Program-made: the position numbers and the translations under genes | Assembly (NCBI GenBank): GCA_002102555.1 | Contig: MCFL01000031.1 | Location: forward strand, 248,001-312,000 | Length of the DNA: 64,000 nt | From: Catenaria anguillulae PL171 | Taxonomy: Eukaryota > Blastocladiomycota > Blastocladiomycetes > Blastocladiales > Catenariaceae | Reading direction: 5' to 3' | Part shown: positions 50,514 through 62,487 of the stretch, one piece after another | How the letters are laid out: every line of letters begins with the position of its first letter | Numbering within the stretch: the first letter of the stretch is position 1 | The notes under the pieces: model-generated | Told to the model about the DNA's origin: nothing | The model's input: the letters and a program-made list of their open reading frames with translations, nothing else | Database searches by the model: none

Positions 50514-51095
50514 GGTGAGCTGATTTCGTGGGCTAATATTGATTCATGGACTGCCAGGCAGAGTGGTGCTGAGTAGTGGAGATGGACCAAGTTTACTTTC
50601 GATGACTGTCAACCTCAACAAGAGTCACTTTGAAGGCACGATCGGCGGCCGATATGGAGATCGAACCATTTCCGATCGGACTTGACGTTTTTCGCTGCCA
50701 TTCCACCAGCCGGATGGCCGGACGGCACCTGGGCGACCTGGGCGACGCTCAAGGCTATCATACGCCGAAGGCGTACGATGTTGTAACGCAACACAACCTA
50801 GTTCTACACCTGCTTGCTCATGTATGTGGCCAGGCCCATGGCCCATGCTGTCGACGGTGGCGGACGATTGGCCGTTGCAACAGATGGATACCAGTCACGT
50901 GTACGTCCATGATGCGAATGCACCTCACCTTTGTTCGTCGTCCTTCTTGCCATCTTGCCAGCGGGACGCCGCACGACCTGGTTGCAATTCAATACGCTGT
51001 AATTCACGCCAACAGCCACCAAGTATCCATGCATTATCAGTCCCGCTGCAACCTGTAAACCTGCTCCCTCACCACCCTGTTCGTCCTTCACCACC
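50514..51095. other. Divergent region, ACP / NOP16
   Basis: Contains the promoters of two divergent genes. No gene is recognised in the open frames. Confidence 0.4.
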
Positions 51096-51833
51096 ATGAC
51101 CCGACCCTCTGCCCGCAAAAAGGTCAAGAACCCGCGCCTCAAGGTCACACGCCGCACACAAGACAAGCACTTCAAGCCAAAAGCCGTCGTGCACCCTGTC
51201 CTCGCAAAGGTCTGGGACAAGAAGAAGACGCTTGCCCAAAACTATGAAGCAATTGGCCTCTCACTCAACCTCAACTCGGCTGCGATTCCCGGCAGCAGTG
51301 GAAAAGGCAAGGTGCTCGAAACGGCGCTTCCATCCTCGTCGTCGTCGTCATCTTCAGAATCTTCGGACGCACTCCCTACCCCGGCGCTCCTGACGGAAAA
51401 GGGCAAGCGCATTCCCATCACGGACCTGTCTGCAACCATGCACACGGGTGTGGTCCTGCAAGCCGCGAAAATCAAGCGCGATGCAAAGGGCAATGTGATT
51501 GGCTACGACGTGGATGACTTGAACCCAATGGACTCGGCGTTTGACGAGGTGCTTGCGCGCGCACAAGAGGCAAAGCCAAAGACAAAGACGGTGCAAGAGT
51601 TGATTGCCCTCGCCCAGAATGGCGTGACCAGCTTCAAGTTTCCGAGTTCGGGCCAGCTCGATTGGTTGCACAAGCTCGTGCAAAAGTATGGCGACGACAC
51701 GCAAAAGATGGCCAGGGATCGGCATTTGAATGTCAACCAGCACACGCCTGCGCAGTTGACGAGGAAGTTGAAGGCGTACTGGAACTTTTTGCGGACATAC
51801 GAGGTCGAGGATGTTACCGAGTTGACCAAGTAG
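51096..51833 (+). CDS. NOP16: Ribosome biogenesis protein NOP16
   Basis: Nucleolar 60S assembly factor, a single exon of 245 residues. The start MTRPSARKKVKNPRLKV and the following KAVVHPVLAKVWDKKKTLAQNYEAIGL are the NOP16 N-terminal signature, including the conserved W-D-K-K-K-T-L-x-x-N-Y. A Ser-run linker follows (SSSSSSSESSD). The C-terminal part has SSGQLDWLHKLVQKYGDD and DRHLNVNQHTPAQLTRKLKA, also typical. The frame is clean. Confidence 0.95.
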   Translation: MTRPSARKKVKNPRLKVTRRTQDKHFKPKAVVHPVLAKVWDKKKTLAQNYEAIGLSLNLNSAAIPGSSGKGKVLETALPSSSSSSSSESSDALPTPALLTEKGKRIPITDLSATMHTGVVLQAAKIKRDAKGNVIGYDVDDLNPMDSAFDEVLARAQEAKPKTKTVQELIALAQNGVTSFKFPSSGQLDWLHKLVQKYGDDTQKMARDRHLNVNQHTPAQLTRKLKAYWNFLRTYEVEDVTELTK

Positions 51834-52682
51834 GAGGATCTCTGTTGTGTTGCTGCTTCTCTTGTTGTACATATATCATTACCCGGACTTTGTAACTTCG
51901 CTCAACCTCCCGCAAGGCTAGGGCAACCGCACGCCCATTCGATGCATTCAGTGTCAGGTTTGGCGAGGATTCTGTCTCAACGGGTCTACATATATTTCCA
52001 CAAACTATATCAAACGATCCATTTCTTTAGGTGCAGATGCATGCACGAGAACCGACACAACCAACGACACTTGTGTTGGTGGAAGGTGGAAGGCGCACGC
52101 CTTCGCGTCATGTGCGAACACATGTTCGGCAGCCAATGGCGAAAAGTTGACGACTCATGACGCTATTGTGCGAACCAACAACCAAGCAAAGCTGCGAACA
52201 AGATAACATCAGCGCTATCTCTCTTGATCTCCCCTGATATTCAGCACATGAAAATCCATTCTGGCATCGAATTTCCGTCCGATCCGATCGTTCACCAACG
52301 CTGAAGCAGGCACCAAGAGTACTGCGAGTCTTCCTTGCACATAAAGCACTCGGCACAGCCCCCATCCATCCCTCTCCTTCTGCAATTGCTGCTGATTCCA
52401 AGCCCTTCTCCGACAACCCACACTGCCCACTGCGCACCGTCAGCTCAATCCTGAGCGGCCCCCGTCCGCTTTCGCTTTGCCCGAGTTTTCTTCCCAACCG
52501 ACCAACCGACCGACCGCCCGATCGAGTGTCAGCACCCGGTTCCTCGCCCGTAAGCGTCAGCTGCGACATAACTTCTCTGGGCCCAATACTAGCCGATCCC
52601 CTCGGGCAGCTGTCCGCTTTTTCATCGTTCTACAAGTTGATCCTCTGCCGCGGTCGCCATCGCCAGCACCCGCGGCTTCAGT
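51834..52682. other. Intergenic, NOP16 3' flank / carrier promoter
   Basis: No gene is recognised. The 400 bases before the carrier start are C/T-rich on the plus strand, a common leader composition. Confidence 0.4.
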
Positions 52683-53942
52683 ATGACTGGTGGATCCTCC
52701 AGCGACTCATCCCCTTCGTCTGCCCTCCGCGACATTGCCTTTGGCTCGTTTGCCGGCGTCTGCGGCAAAATCGTCGAGTTCCCAGCCGATACCGTCAAAG
52801 TCAAGCTCCAATCCCAGCCCATTGATGGGAGCGCAAAACTCTACAATGGCCCCGTCGATTGTTTCCGCCAAACTGTTGCCCGTGAAGGGTTTCGCGGCCT
52901 GTACCGCGGCCTATCGTCACCCCTCGTTGGCGCTGTGCTCGAGAATGCGACCTTGTTTGTGAGCTACAATCACATTCAAAAGATGATTCGGGCAAGTCGG
53001 GTGGATTCCACAGAGGATGGTGAGTTGACGTTGCCCGAGTTGTTCACAGCGGGCGCCTTGGCGGGCACCGTGGCGTCGTTTTTGCTGACGCCGATTGAGT
53101 TGGTCAAGTGCAAGTTACAGGTGCAGGATATGGCCAGGACAGGCGAGTTGGGTGCTGGTGCCAGCACCGTGACGGCTGCCGCACCAGGTGTGAAGACCAA
53201 GGCCATTGGCAAGGAGCAGCGCAGGTACTATGCGCAGCCATCAGCACCGAAAAAGGGTGCGGCCGCAGCAGCGTTTCCATCGTCCACCACGTCTTCCATG
53301 TTTGCCGCAGCCGAGGCGTCGACAGCTTCGTCGGGCTTTTCACGTATCATCACTGCTGCCTCCTCCGCCCTCAGCTCATCTGCCCGTGCAACCACAACGA
53401 CCGTTGCCGCCCCAGTTGCGGCTGCTGGCGCCTATTCAGGCCCAATCGACGTGATCCGCCGCACGTTCCGCACGCACGGCCTCGCGGGCTTTTACCGCGG
53501 CCACCTCGGCACCATGCTGCGTGAAACGGGTGGATCGGCCGCCTGGTTTGGTGTCTACGAAGTGGCCATCCGCCAGCTCATCCAGTACCATCAATCGCAC
53601 TCGTTGCAAGGCGAGCAGCGTGTCATGTCCAAGGCCGATTTGGCAACCAGCGAGCTCCTGTTTGCCGGAGCACTCGCGGGCATTTCGTACAATGTGGTGC
53701 TGTTTCCCGCTGACGTGATCAAGTCGAGGCAGCAGACCGAGGACGAGCTCCGGGCCTTGAGGGGCAAAGACGCCAAGCTGACCGGTTCGGCCGGGTCGGG
53801 CTTTTGGCAAGTCGGCCGCAACTTGTATCGGGCCGAGGGCATTCGCGGGCTGTATCGTGGGTGCTTGGTGACCGTGGTCAAGTCGACCCCAACGTCGGCC
53901 GTCATTTTCGGGGTGTACGAAATGTTGAACCGCAATTTCTAA
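52683..53942 (+). CDS. Mitochondrial carrier, ornithine/basic amino-acid type (ORT1-like)
   Basis: Inner-membrane carrier of the SLC25 family, single exon, 419 residues. Three carrier repeats are seen. Repeat 1 has GKIVEFPADTVKVKLQSQP, the form typical of fungal ORT1/ARG11 and human SLC25A15. Repeat 2 has LTPIELVKCKLQVQ and, after an insert, GPIDVIRRTFRTHGLAGFYRG. Repeat 3 has LFPADVIKSRQQTEDE and AEGIRGLYRGCLVTVVKSTP. The insert in repeat 2 is about 100 residues, Ala/Ser/Thr-rich, and makes the protein longer than the usual 290-310. Ornithine exchange is inferred from the repeat-1 and repeat-2 signatures; related carnitine-type carriers are the alternative. Confidence 0.9.
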   Translation: MTGGSSSDSSPSSALRDIAFGSFAGVCGKIVEFPADTVKVKLQSQPIDGSAKLYNGPVDCFRQTVAREGFRGLYRGLSSPLVGAVLENATLFVSYNHIQKMIRASRVDSTEDGELTLPELFTAGALAGTVASFLLTPIELVKCKLQVQDMARTGELGAGASTVTAAAPGVKTKAIGKEQRRYYAQPSAPKKGAAAAAFPSSTTSSMFAAAEASTASSGFSRIITAASSALSSSARATTTTVAAPVAAAGAYSGPIDVIRRTFRTHGLAGFYRGHLGTMLRETGGSAAWFGVYEVAIRQLIQYHQSHSLQGEQRVMSKADLATSELLFAGALAGISYNVVLFPADVIKSRQQTEDELRALRGKDAKLTGSAGSGFWQVGRNLYRAEGIRGLYRGCLVTVVKSTPTSAVIFGVYEMLNRNF

Positions 53943-54398
53943 GTTGCTCAGTGGGCTCGGGTCGGCCATAGAGTACATTAGCTCGCAGCGAGGTTTCCCG
54001 TGCGAGCTGACTAATTTCCTTGTTAGTTGCCCTTCTTCTGATTTTCGTTTGGCGTGATTCTCCCTCTTTTCTTCGTATTCAATTAGCTTGTTGGTCCCCT
54101 ACTCCAGATCTCATTCCCTTAACACACCCTCGCAACCACTTTGCTCCAGCATCTGGACGTCGTTGTCGACTTTTCGGGAACCTATCGTACTCCTTCAGTG
54201 TATTGCTTCCGGCCTTGTTCCCCATTATTCTCTATACTACCCTATCTTTCACTGCTCACTGCTCGAGTCAAGCTCAATTCTTCGCTCAAGATCGCCTGTG
54301 CGTAGAGAAAACAGTGAACTCTGTTGCAGGTGCACATGGACAACAACACATGAGGAAAAACAAAGTCCAGGTATCGACCACATTTCTCTGCTCCTGCT
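53943..54398. other. Convergent 3' flanks, carrier and vinculin
   Basis: Short gap between convergent stop codons; no gene is recognised. Confidence 0.45.
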
Positions 54399-57300
54399 TC
54401 ACGCGCCTGGGCGTGACGGCGGCTTTGGCGGTGCACTCAACAAGCTCGCCGGGTTGAAGGTTTCGCTCGACTTTGTCCGCTTGGCGAGCGATGGCCCGGT
54501 TGCTGATGCACCGGTTGGCGACTTCGATGGCGATGCACTGGCAGATGCTGAAGAAGCGGAACTGGAATTCGCGATCCCAGCATTCCCACTGGCGGGCGTG
54601 GCGGGTGGTGGCGATGATGGTGGGGGTGAAGATTTGACAGCGGATACGAGCGATCCAAATGTCCCTTTTGGTTTCGTTGCCGCCACGGTGGGAATTGCTG
54701 CTGGCTTGGCCTTTTCTGTCGCCTGAGACGGCCTCGCTGCTTGTGCCTGTTGCTGATTCCCGCTCTCGGCTCCCGTTCCACCCCGTGCAACTGCCCCTGC
54801 AACCAAACCCTTGAACCCTCCAGAAACCTTTGGTTTGCTCGTCGAAGCGGCCTCCTTCGCGGCCACTGTGCTTGAGTCGTTCCCACCATTTACCGCCGAC
54901 GCCGACGCCTCAGCCGCCCGCCTGGCCCTTCCCTTGAACAAGTTTCGCCTAAACTTGATCATGGCCAATCCAACATTTCCAGCAACCACTGCCTGATTCA
55001 CACGAATACTTGCCGCTTCAGACTTGACAAGAATGTCCTTGACCACCGCCATGAGGTTTTGCGCCACCGTGACCAACTGGCGCTCGGAATCCCCATCACT
55101 TGGCCCCGCCGATGCGCGCACACTGGCGAGAATCTTGAGCTGCTGCGACAGCGTCGGCAGGCGGTTGGCCGCAGCAACCAGCTCAACGCGCAAGCGGCGG
55201 TCTGTGCATGCAAGGGCGAGTTGACTCGAGAGCTTTTGCAAGTTCCCACACAGGGCAACTATTTCCTTTGTGCTGGAAAGCAGCGACAGCTGCGACTGGG
55301 GGGAGTGTGTCTTGTACGCTTCTGCCAGATCGTGCAGCCGCTGAGACACGTTGGTCACGGTCGCGACCAGATCATTGTCCTGGTGCGACCAGCGCGAAGC
55401 TTGCACAATGAGTTCTTGTGCAACGGCCTTGATTGGGTTAGCCTTGGCTTCTTCCTCGTCCAAGAGTTCGGGAGCTTCCTCCTCAACAATGACCACATCT
55501 TCGGCAGCCAAATTCGCGAGCGAGTCCGAGACAGGGTTGTGGATCGTGACAGGCATGACCGAGACGGCAGATTTGAACTCGACGCGCTCGTCGACTTCGG
55601 GGTTGTTTGGGTCTTCGAGTTGCTTGACCGAGGCGCGAATAAGTGTCAGCAAATCACCGGGAATTGGTGCTGCAGATGATCCGACAGTTGGGAACGGAGA
55701 TCCCCCATGGTTGGCGACCAGTGCGCCACAGTCGGTAATGAATTCTTGAACCTTGCGCACGTCAGTGGCTGGCAAGGACCGCGCGGTCGTCAGGGCATTT
55801 TGAAGCTTGCACTTGTAAGCTGGGTCGTCAGTGTTGCCCGCTTCGTGTTGAATTGCCTTGACCAGTCCAGAAATGACGGAGGCAAGGTTGCCGACGTTGG
55901 AGCGAACTGAGCTCGCCGTAGTTGAGGTGGACGAGAACTGTTGAGCAGCATGCAATGGGCGGGTCATGGCTTGTGCCGAGTGAACAGCTTGTGAAGCTGT
56001 GAAAGTATCGTATGCACCAAGTGTCAACTACTGCGCAAAACAACTGAAAAAAAAAGCAACGCGTACATAGTCCGGAGAGCACGGCTTGACTTGGTACAGC
56101 CGAGACAACCGCGTCCTTGGCTGAGCCAAGGGCCGTATTCCATTCTGCCGCGGCCGTTTGCGCTTCCTGGGCGGCAGCCTGCTGCGCGGCCGCATCGCTG
56201 GATCTAGCCCCGTTTGCCACTGCATGAATCGCGTCCAAGACACGAGGGGCCACCCTTTGCACTTGATGTGCTGCTTCTCCGAGGCCAAGAGCTTGAAGCC
56301 CTCGAATAGCTCCGTCGGCTGATTGCTTGAGACATGTGGCGGTCAAGTCGCCATCTTGATGTGCAGCAGCAATGAGCGATTTGGCGTCCATGTTGGCAGA
56401 CTCGATCAACTTGGTCGCATTCGACTTGGCGATTCGATGTGCGCTCGACTCCAAGTCGTCATGGGATGTGGCTGCAGCGGCCAACCAATGCTCACGAGCA
56501 CGATCAAGGCTGGCTTTGGTTGTGACATGAGCAGGTGTACCGCGCTGGCCTTTGGCCTCGAGATCAGCAACAGCCTTGGCAGCGGCTAAGAGGGTCTCGG
56601 TTGTCAACCTGAGCGTGTCGGCAGTCTCGACGAGGTCCGGGTTCGTTCGCAGAGTTCCCTCGAGTTCCTTGGCTGCAAGTGCAAACTTGTCAACTGATTG
56701 ACGGGTATCGCTGGTTGTTCCCAGCTCCAGAGCAGCAGCTTTTGCGTGGGCGAGCGCGGCAAGCCCTGAACCGAGAAGTGTTTGAGCTTGAATTCCATCG
56801 GCTTCAGCTTGCACAGCATCCAGCGTCGAGCCCCAGCGATCCAATAGTACATCACGTCGATCGCAAATGCTCTGATCCGCGCCTGGTGCTGCAGCTTGGC
56901 GGGACGCCGCAATAACAATAGGAGCAAGTGCGGCGAGTTGGTCGGCGGCGTTCCCACAGCCAAGTCCTCGAAGCGTAAGTGCAGCCGAATCGGCCGACTG
57001 ACAAAACTCGTCTGTGGCTTCATCAATCGCTTCGAGGTCCGTTGCCTTGGAGAGCCGCTGGAAAACCTTCTTGTGTTTTGCCAGGGTGGACGCAAGCCTC
57101 TTAGACGCTTGTTTTTGGCCAACAATGGAGCGTGCCCTGTCAGCGGCATCGTTGTAGCATCCCACGGCAAACGTGAGCGACTTGCGCGCGGATGTGACTT
57201 GAGCTGATTCGGGGCCATGGACTGCGATTTCGGTCAGCAGAGCATGGCTGGCCAAGGTAACGTCATCAGAAGCAGCCGCCAGCACATTGGCGGTATCGGG

Positions 57301-60300
57301 GCACTCGAGCTGATTGAGATCGACAGCTGCCAACTTGGTAGCTGCAGCAAAGTCGGACACGGCAGCATGCACGTTGGGCGATGTATCGAGACTGTTGGCA
57401 AGGATTTGACTGCGGTCCAGATTGCTTACGCCGGTCGATTGGATGGGTTGCGATTGAGCAGCTTCCATCGCCCGAGTGGCTGTTCCGTCGTCACCCAAAG
57501 GGCCCAGGTAAGGGAAACTGAACGAAACACACCATACAAAGAAAAGACATACCAAGCACACTTAGCAGAGTATCTGCAGGGTCGGCCGCCGTGGCACCTT
57601 CCTGAGCCCTTGTAACGACTTGGTTCCAATCACGGACCAGGCGTTGGAGTTTGGCCGCGGAAGAGGCTGCAGCATCAGGATTTGCGCTGGCTTTGGCCGT
57701 GGTCAGCTCCTTGGCCGCTTCGACGACGCTCTTTGCCTTGTCCTTGAGTTCGGTCGCATCCTCATTCCGCCCAATATCGCTCAACGCTTGTGCCGCCAAA
57801 CCTGCGGCCTTTTTGAACCCATTTTGGCCACCCTCACTCGCCAGCGCGGCAACAGATGTCTTTGCCGCCTCCAACTCGGCCACTACACCCTGCAACTGTG
57901 TTTGATACGCTTGTTGCACCGCCTGTTTGCGTACCTTATCCGCAGTCGCTGACCATTGTTCAAGCGCGACATCCAGCCGAGAACTTGCAAATTTGTGCGC
58001 GCGCGAATTGGCGTCGTCGTCGGTCGCTTGCAAGTCGCGAACGGCGGCGCGTGCGTCCGAAATGGCCGTGTCGAGCTCGAGTGAGGAACCCAGCGCACCT
58101 GCAGCTTTGAGGTCAAGGGATGCTGCGGTTGCGTCGTGCAAAAACTTGTTGAGGGCGATCGGATTGGGTTTCCCACCATGTGCAGCCGAGCGAATCGCAG
58201 GTGCAGAGGCTTTTGCTTGGTCAATGTGAAGGATGGCCGAGCCAAGTGCACGCTCACGCGTCGAAGCATTCAGGTGCGTGGCAAGCTTGTCGATGGCGGC
58301 GTTGAACTGGCTGATGGCCGCATTGCGCTGAGTCGCAAGCTTTTTGAACTCTTCAGCATCGCCATCTGCGGCATCGACTGCTGCACGAGACATGAGCGAA
58401 ACTTGTGTCGCAAGTGTCGCCAGTTCGTCGGCATGCGTGGGCAAGTTGACCGACTCGGTGAGCAACTGGCAAGCGTTCTCGGTCGCACGGGCGAAATCCT
58501 GGTCCGCGTCGGCAAACCCTGCTTTTGATGACCCGCAAAGTGCAATGGCTTTCTCCTTGCACAGCTCTACTTGGCCCAACGCGGAGTCTGTGTTGGCCTG
58601 CTGTGCAACGACTCGGCGCGAGTTGGCCAATGTAGCATTCCAACTGCAAACGGATGCATCCAGCAAATCCTGTGCAGCTTTGATCTGGGCCGGATCTTTT
58701 GTCTTTTTGGCGTCCAAGAGTGCATTGGCGGCATCAGCAAGCATTTTTGCGGACGATTCGACGGATTCAGCCTGTTCTGATAGGTTGAGTGCTTGCATGT
58801 CTTTAGCGACCGAGCCGCAGTCGGCCATGAACTTGTCAATTGCGGCCGAGTCAAAGTTGCCTGTTCCGATTCGGTCCACGCTGGCGCCAGCACGATCCAG
58901 ATTACCGGAAGCGGCACCCTTTGCACGAGAAGCTTCAATCGCCTGCAAGTTTTCGGCAATGTGTGACACTTTTTCACCAAGCCCAACGCAAATGGTGAGC
59001 TTGAAGGAATCGTTGGGGAAGCGACAAGTCATTCGACGTACCTAATCCAAGCACAACCTCGTCGCCAGACACGCTCTTGATCACCTGCTCCCTGGCCTCA
59101 TCCACTTGTCCCGACAGCTCACCCAGGACATGCCCCAAGTATGCCCGGTTTGCCTCCTGGGCCGTGGGATCGTTTGCAGACTCTGCCATGCTCCTTGCCA
59201 CACTCACAACTGTTGGAACTGACCCTTGAATCGGATTTGCGGCCCTAACCAGTCCCAGTGCCTTGAGCCCTTGCACCGCCGCCTGCCCTGCAGCCTGTAA
59301 CTCGTCGGCCTTGGCCTCAACCACGGAGGGATCCGACGCTCCGCTTTCCCTGGCAGCCATTGCGTCCAACTCGTTTGCACACTCACTTACTTGGTCCAAG
59401 GCACTCAACACTGCGCCAATCGCCTCATGCTGGCTCATCACGGCCGCCATGTCAACCTGCTTGGCCAAATGATCCGCAATCCCCTGAATCCGTTTGGCAT
59501 GCAGCTCGTGTAAATCTTTGGGTGCGCCTTGCGCGTCCTGGATGGCGTGAGCAAGCAACCCCACCGCAATTTGCGGCTGCTTGTTGTTCCTTGCCCACGG
59601 CGCACTGTCAATATCTGCTTGTGCTTGCTGTACGGCCGCCATGGCGTCTGCAGCGGCAACCTCGAGCTCGTCGCCCTCTGCCAGCGATTCGAGTGCATGA
59701 ACGTATCGCTTGATGCGCGCACGGACAGGGTCAATGCGTGCTTTGCTTGTGCTTGCGAGCGACCGGCGGCTGCCTGCAGTCGCGGCTGTAAGCGACGCGA
59801 GTGCGGAGGTGCCATGATTGGCTGAGAGTTCGTCTTGCTCTGCTTCTTCTTCGATAATGTCACCTAGGGCTCCCTCGGGCATGTCGTCCTTGACAATGTA
59901 TTGCGCAATACCCTCGCAGGCGCGCGCGTGGACCTTGAGCTGGCGCTTGACCAGGTCAACGTTGGCAGGAACGATTTGGTGCGATCCGGCAAGCGCATAC
60001 TTGAGTGCGGCAATGGTTCCCACCGCCGCACGATCCAGTGCATTCGAATGATGTGTCAGCGCGCGCTGAATCGGAGGTGAGAGCAGTTCGGGAATGCGCG
60101 CGTGGACCAAGTGGAACAGAAACACGGATTGCTGTGCGAATGTGCGCGCATTGTCCAGCAACGACTTGATGACGGGCGGCGAGTCGAGGTCCGAGCCAAG
60201 GATGGTGGTGATGAGCTTGGATTGATCAACCAGGGCACGGGCGACGACAAGCGACTTTTGGATTTCCGAGTCGTCATAGGTGTTGAGGATCCGCTGCGTG

Positions 60301-60750
60301 CCTTGAAGAATGCCCTTTGTGGCCTCGACGAGCTGCTTGCGGCCAGCGGCAGAGAAGGGGTCCGAAGCGAGCGTTTGAGTAACGGAAACAAGGAGATCTC
60401 CTGCAGCTCGCACTATTCATTTGTTCAAATGGGGACAATTATTAGCAGGTCTCCTCGTTCACGCTGACGCTTGGGAAGCCAAGCGAACCTTCAGCACACG
60501 CGTCCGTCATGTCCTTGAGCAACCTTGTCACATCCACGATGCCGCGCGTTTCAGCGGCCAGCGCCGCCGGGTCAATCAGTCCATGGCCAATTTCCGCGAG
60601 CGAGTAAACGTGCTGAGCAACGAGCTGTGCAACGTCGCGCAGGTCTGGAATGGGCGACCCATTGAGCTCGGCCTGTGCTGTGATCACAATCAGCTGCGAA
60701 ACGGCGTCAGCGATGGGCGACAAGAGCGATTTGGTCGTTGCTGTCAGCAT
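54399..60750 (-). CDS. VCL: Expanded vinculin
   Basis: Actin-linking adhesion protein. Exons 60750-60489, 60412-59042, 58932-57553, 57479-56067 and 55996-54399 are in phase and give about 2,007 residues, nearly twice animal vinculin (about 1,066). The head starts with SPIADAVSQLIVITAQAELN and IPDLRDV, then VRAAGDLLVSVTQTLASDPF and KGILQGTQRILNTYDDSE, all vinculin D1. The middle is a long series of Ala-rich helical bundles with no break. An acidic linker (IVEEEAPELLDEEEAKANPI) leads to the actin-binding tail, with ASRWSHQDNDLVATV, ALACTDRRLRVELVAAANRL, PTLSQQLKILASVRA and SEAASIRV. About 190 Ser/Pro/Lys-rich residues follow the tail. Some internal acceptors are chosen by phase. Confidence 0.93.
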
Positions 60751-61227
60751 GGTATTATGATTGCCGTAGCAGCAAGCATGGGTTGCATGGACTCGTCGTC
60801 AACATGAGCGACTGTTGGCGGAGGCCGTTGATGTGGGAACAGGATTGTAGCAGTTGATCGGGCAGAGTTCGCGAGCACTCGAACATCCGCACGCTCCTGC
60901 AAGTGTGGCAATGGCCGAAGCGGAAGCTTTGCCAGAGTGGGCGGTCTCTACCAGTCTGAGGGTCCTCTTTATGTACATACAACCCCTCCCGACATGTACT
61001 GCGAAACATGCATGCTCATTTCTACAAAAGTGTCGGTGGCAGTCTGGCTGGGAGTGAGCAATGGCCAAAGTGAATAGAGCGCCAACAATACTGGGTTGCA
61101 GAAATACAAGTCAAATAAAATATGATAGTGACATGACGGAGAGAGAGACCATGGATGAAACCCGGCGGTTATGACAAATGCTGAGGGCTTGAGGAGTAGT
61201 GGCGAACAAAACGAGAGTGATGAAGGG
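60751..61227. other. Vinculin promoter and YKT6 3' flank
   Basis: Upstream of the vinculin start and downstream of the YKT6 stop on the same strand. No gene is recognised. Confidence 0.4.
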
Positions 61228-62008
61228 TTACATGAGGGAACAGCACTGATTGTTCTTCTTTGCGGTCTTGTAGAATGCCCGGGTACTCGTTGACAATGCA
61301 TTGGACCGCTCAACGAGCGAATCGAGCTTCTCTTCACGCTCCAGGACCGACTCGATGGTTTTGTGCTGCGCGTATGGGGGCACAATAGTGTGTCAGAACA
61401 TTCCCAGAGATGGACGTAGGTACAGAACTCCCGAAAAGAAAAGGAGAGCGAACCAAAATGACCTTGGTCTCGTCCAACTCCCTCTGCACCCGCATCAAGT
61501 TATCGGCTGCATGCGGGTCCTGATACTTGTTGAGGGTCTCCCGCAACACTGGGAATTGGGCACTCGCCGTCGACGGCGTCAACGTCGACCACGTATCCGC
61601 GGGGAACTTTGCGGCGAAGTCGTCAATGCACTTTGACAAGATGGTGAACGAGACGCGCAAAGGGTACTCTTGGTCCGTAATGATGACGGCCGCAAGCTTG
61701 TCGCCAGGGCGCACAAAGCAGTGGATCAAGTACGAGTCTTGCTCGACGGATTGGCGTTGGCCTGCCTGCGTGCGTTCGGCGAGGGTTTGTGAGGTGAAGT
61801 TCATGAACTCTTGGACGCTAGTGCATGGGACAACAAGTTGGGTTGAGGTGTGAGGTGGCGGCAAGACTATACCGTGAAGCAGACGCGGTTGAATGAAAAC
61901 TCACCTTCCACGCTGGAAGAAGCCAAACTGGCTCAACTCGTACTCAGCGGCACGAATGTCGGCGGGCCGCGAGTTTGCCGTCAGCAAAAGAATGGCATAG
62001 ATCTTCAT
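61228..62008 (-). CDS. YKT6: R-SNARE YKT6
   Basis: Lipid-anchored R-SNARE for ER-Golgi, vacuole and autophagosome fusion. Exons 62008-61905, 61817-61454 and 61365-61228 join in phase, 201 residues. The longin domain starts [17 protein letters not shown] and contains [18 protein letters not shown] and [19 protein letters not shown]. The SNARE motif has [20 protein letters not shown] with the zero-layer arginine, then [20 protein letters not shown] and AFYKTAKK. The C-terminus QCCSLM supplies the CaaX box for farnesylation next to a second cysteine for palmitoylation, exactly as in YKT6. Confidence 0.96.
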
Positions 62009-62487
62009 GGGTGGCGGCGAGTGACGGGGTTACCGGTGGGGCGGGAATTTGCTGCAGTCTGGGCGATGTCCTGTCGTTTCAAGGGTGCGGCGTGGCAACT
62101 AGTCAGTTGATATTCATCTGTGCTGGTGCAGCAGTCGGTCGATTGGCAGTGATGTGACAGTGGAGAGGCCTCCTCAAGCGGCGATGCCGGGGACGATAGA
62201 GAAGGGCGGCATGAGCGGGCGGATTGCATTAAGAGAAGCATGGGAATCAGGCATACATACAGTTGTGGTGATAACATGTTCATCTGCATCCTACCATTGC
62301 CCTGCCTTGGGTGCGTTGGCGGTGAATGGTGACTTGGTGGCGGTTCGGTCGCGCCACACCATCGCCAACTCGACGAATAACCTAAACCTAAACCTAACCT
62401 ATTCCTCGTCGCTGTACCGTGCGAGTTTGGTCTTGGCATCGTCCATCGCGGGAATCGAATCCGTTGCAATTCACATCACTTTCCACC
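62009..62487. other. Divergent region, YKT6 / CHMP5
   Basis: Holds both promoters. A telomere-like tract lies at about 62380-62400. No gene is recognised. Confidence 0.45.
62380..62400 (+). repeat. Short telomere-like tract (CCTAAA)n
   Basis: Three to four copies of CCTAAA/CCTAA in a row, about 90 bases upstream of the CHMP5 start codon. Such telo-box-like elements occur in promoters of some eukaryotes; here it could also be a chance tract. Confidence 0.6.

Noticed and set aside
60413-60488. Frame break between vinculin exons 1 and 2
   Set aside because: The donor GTTCGC at 60488 restores phase and gives TDACAEVRAAGDLL, which matches vinculin; no missing base is needed.
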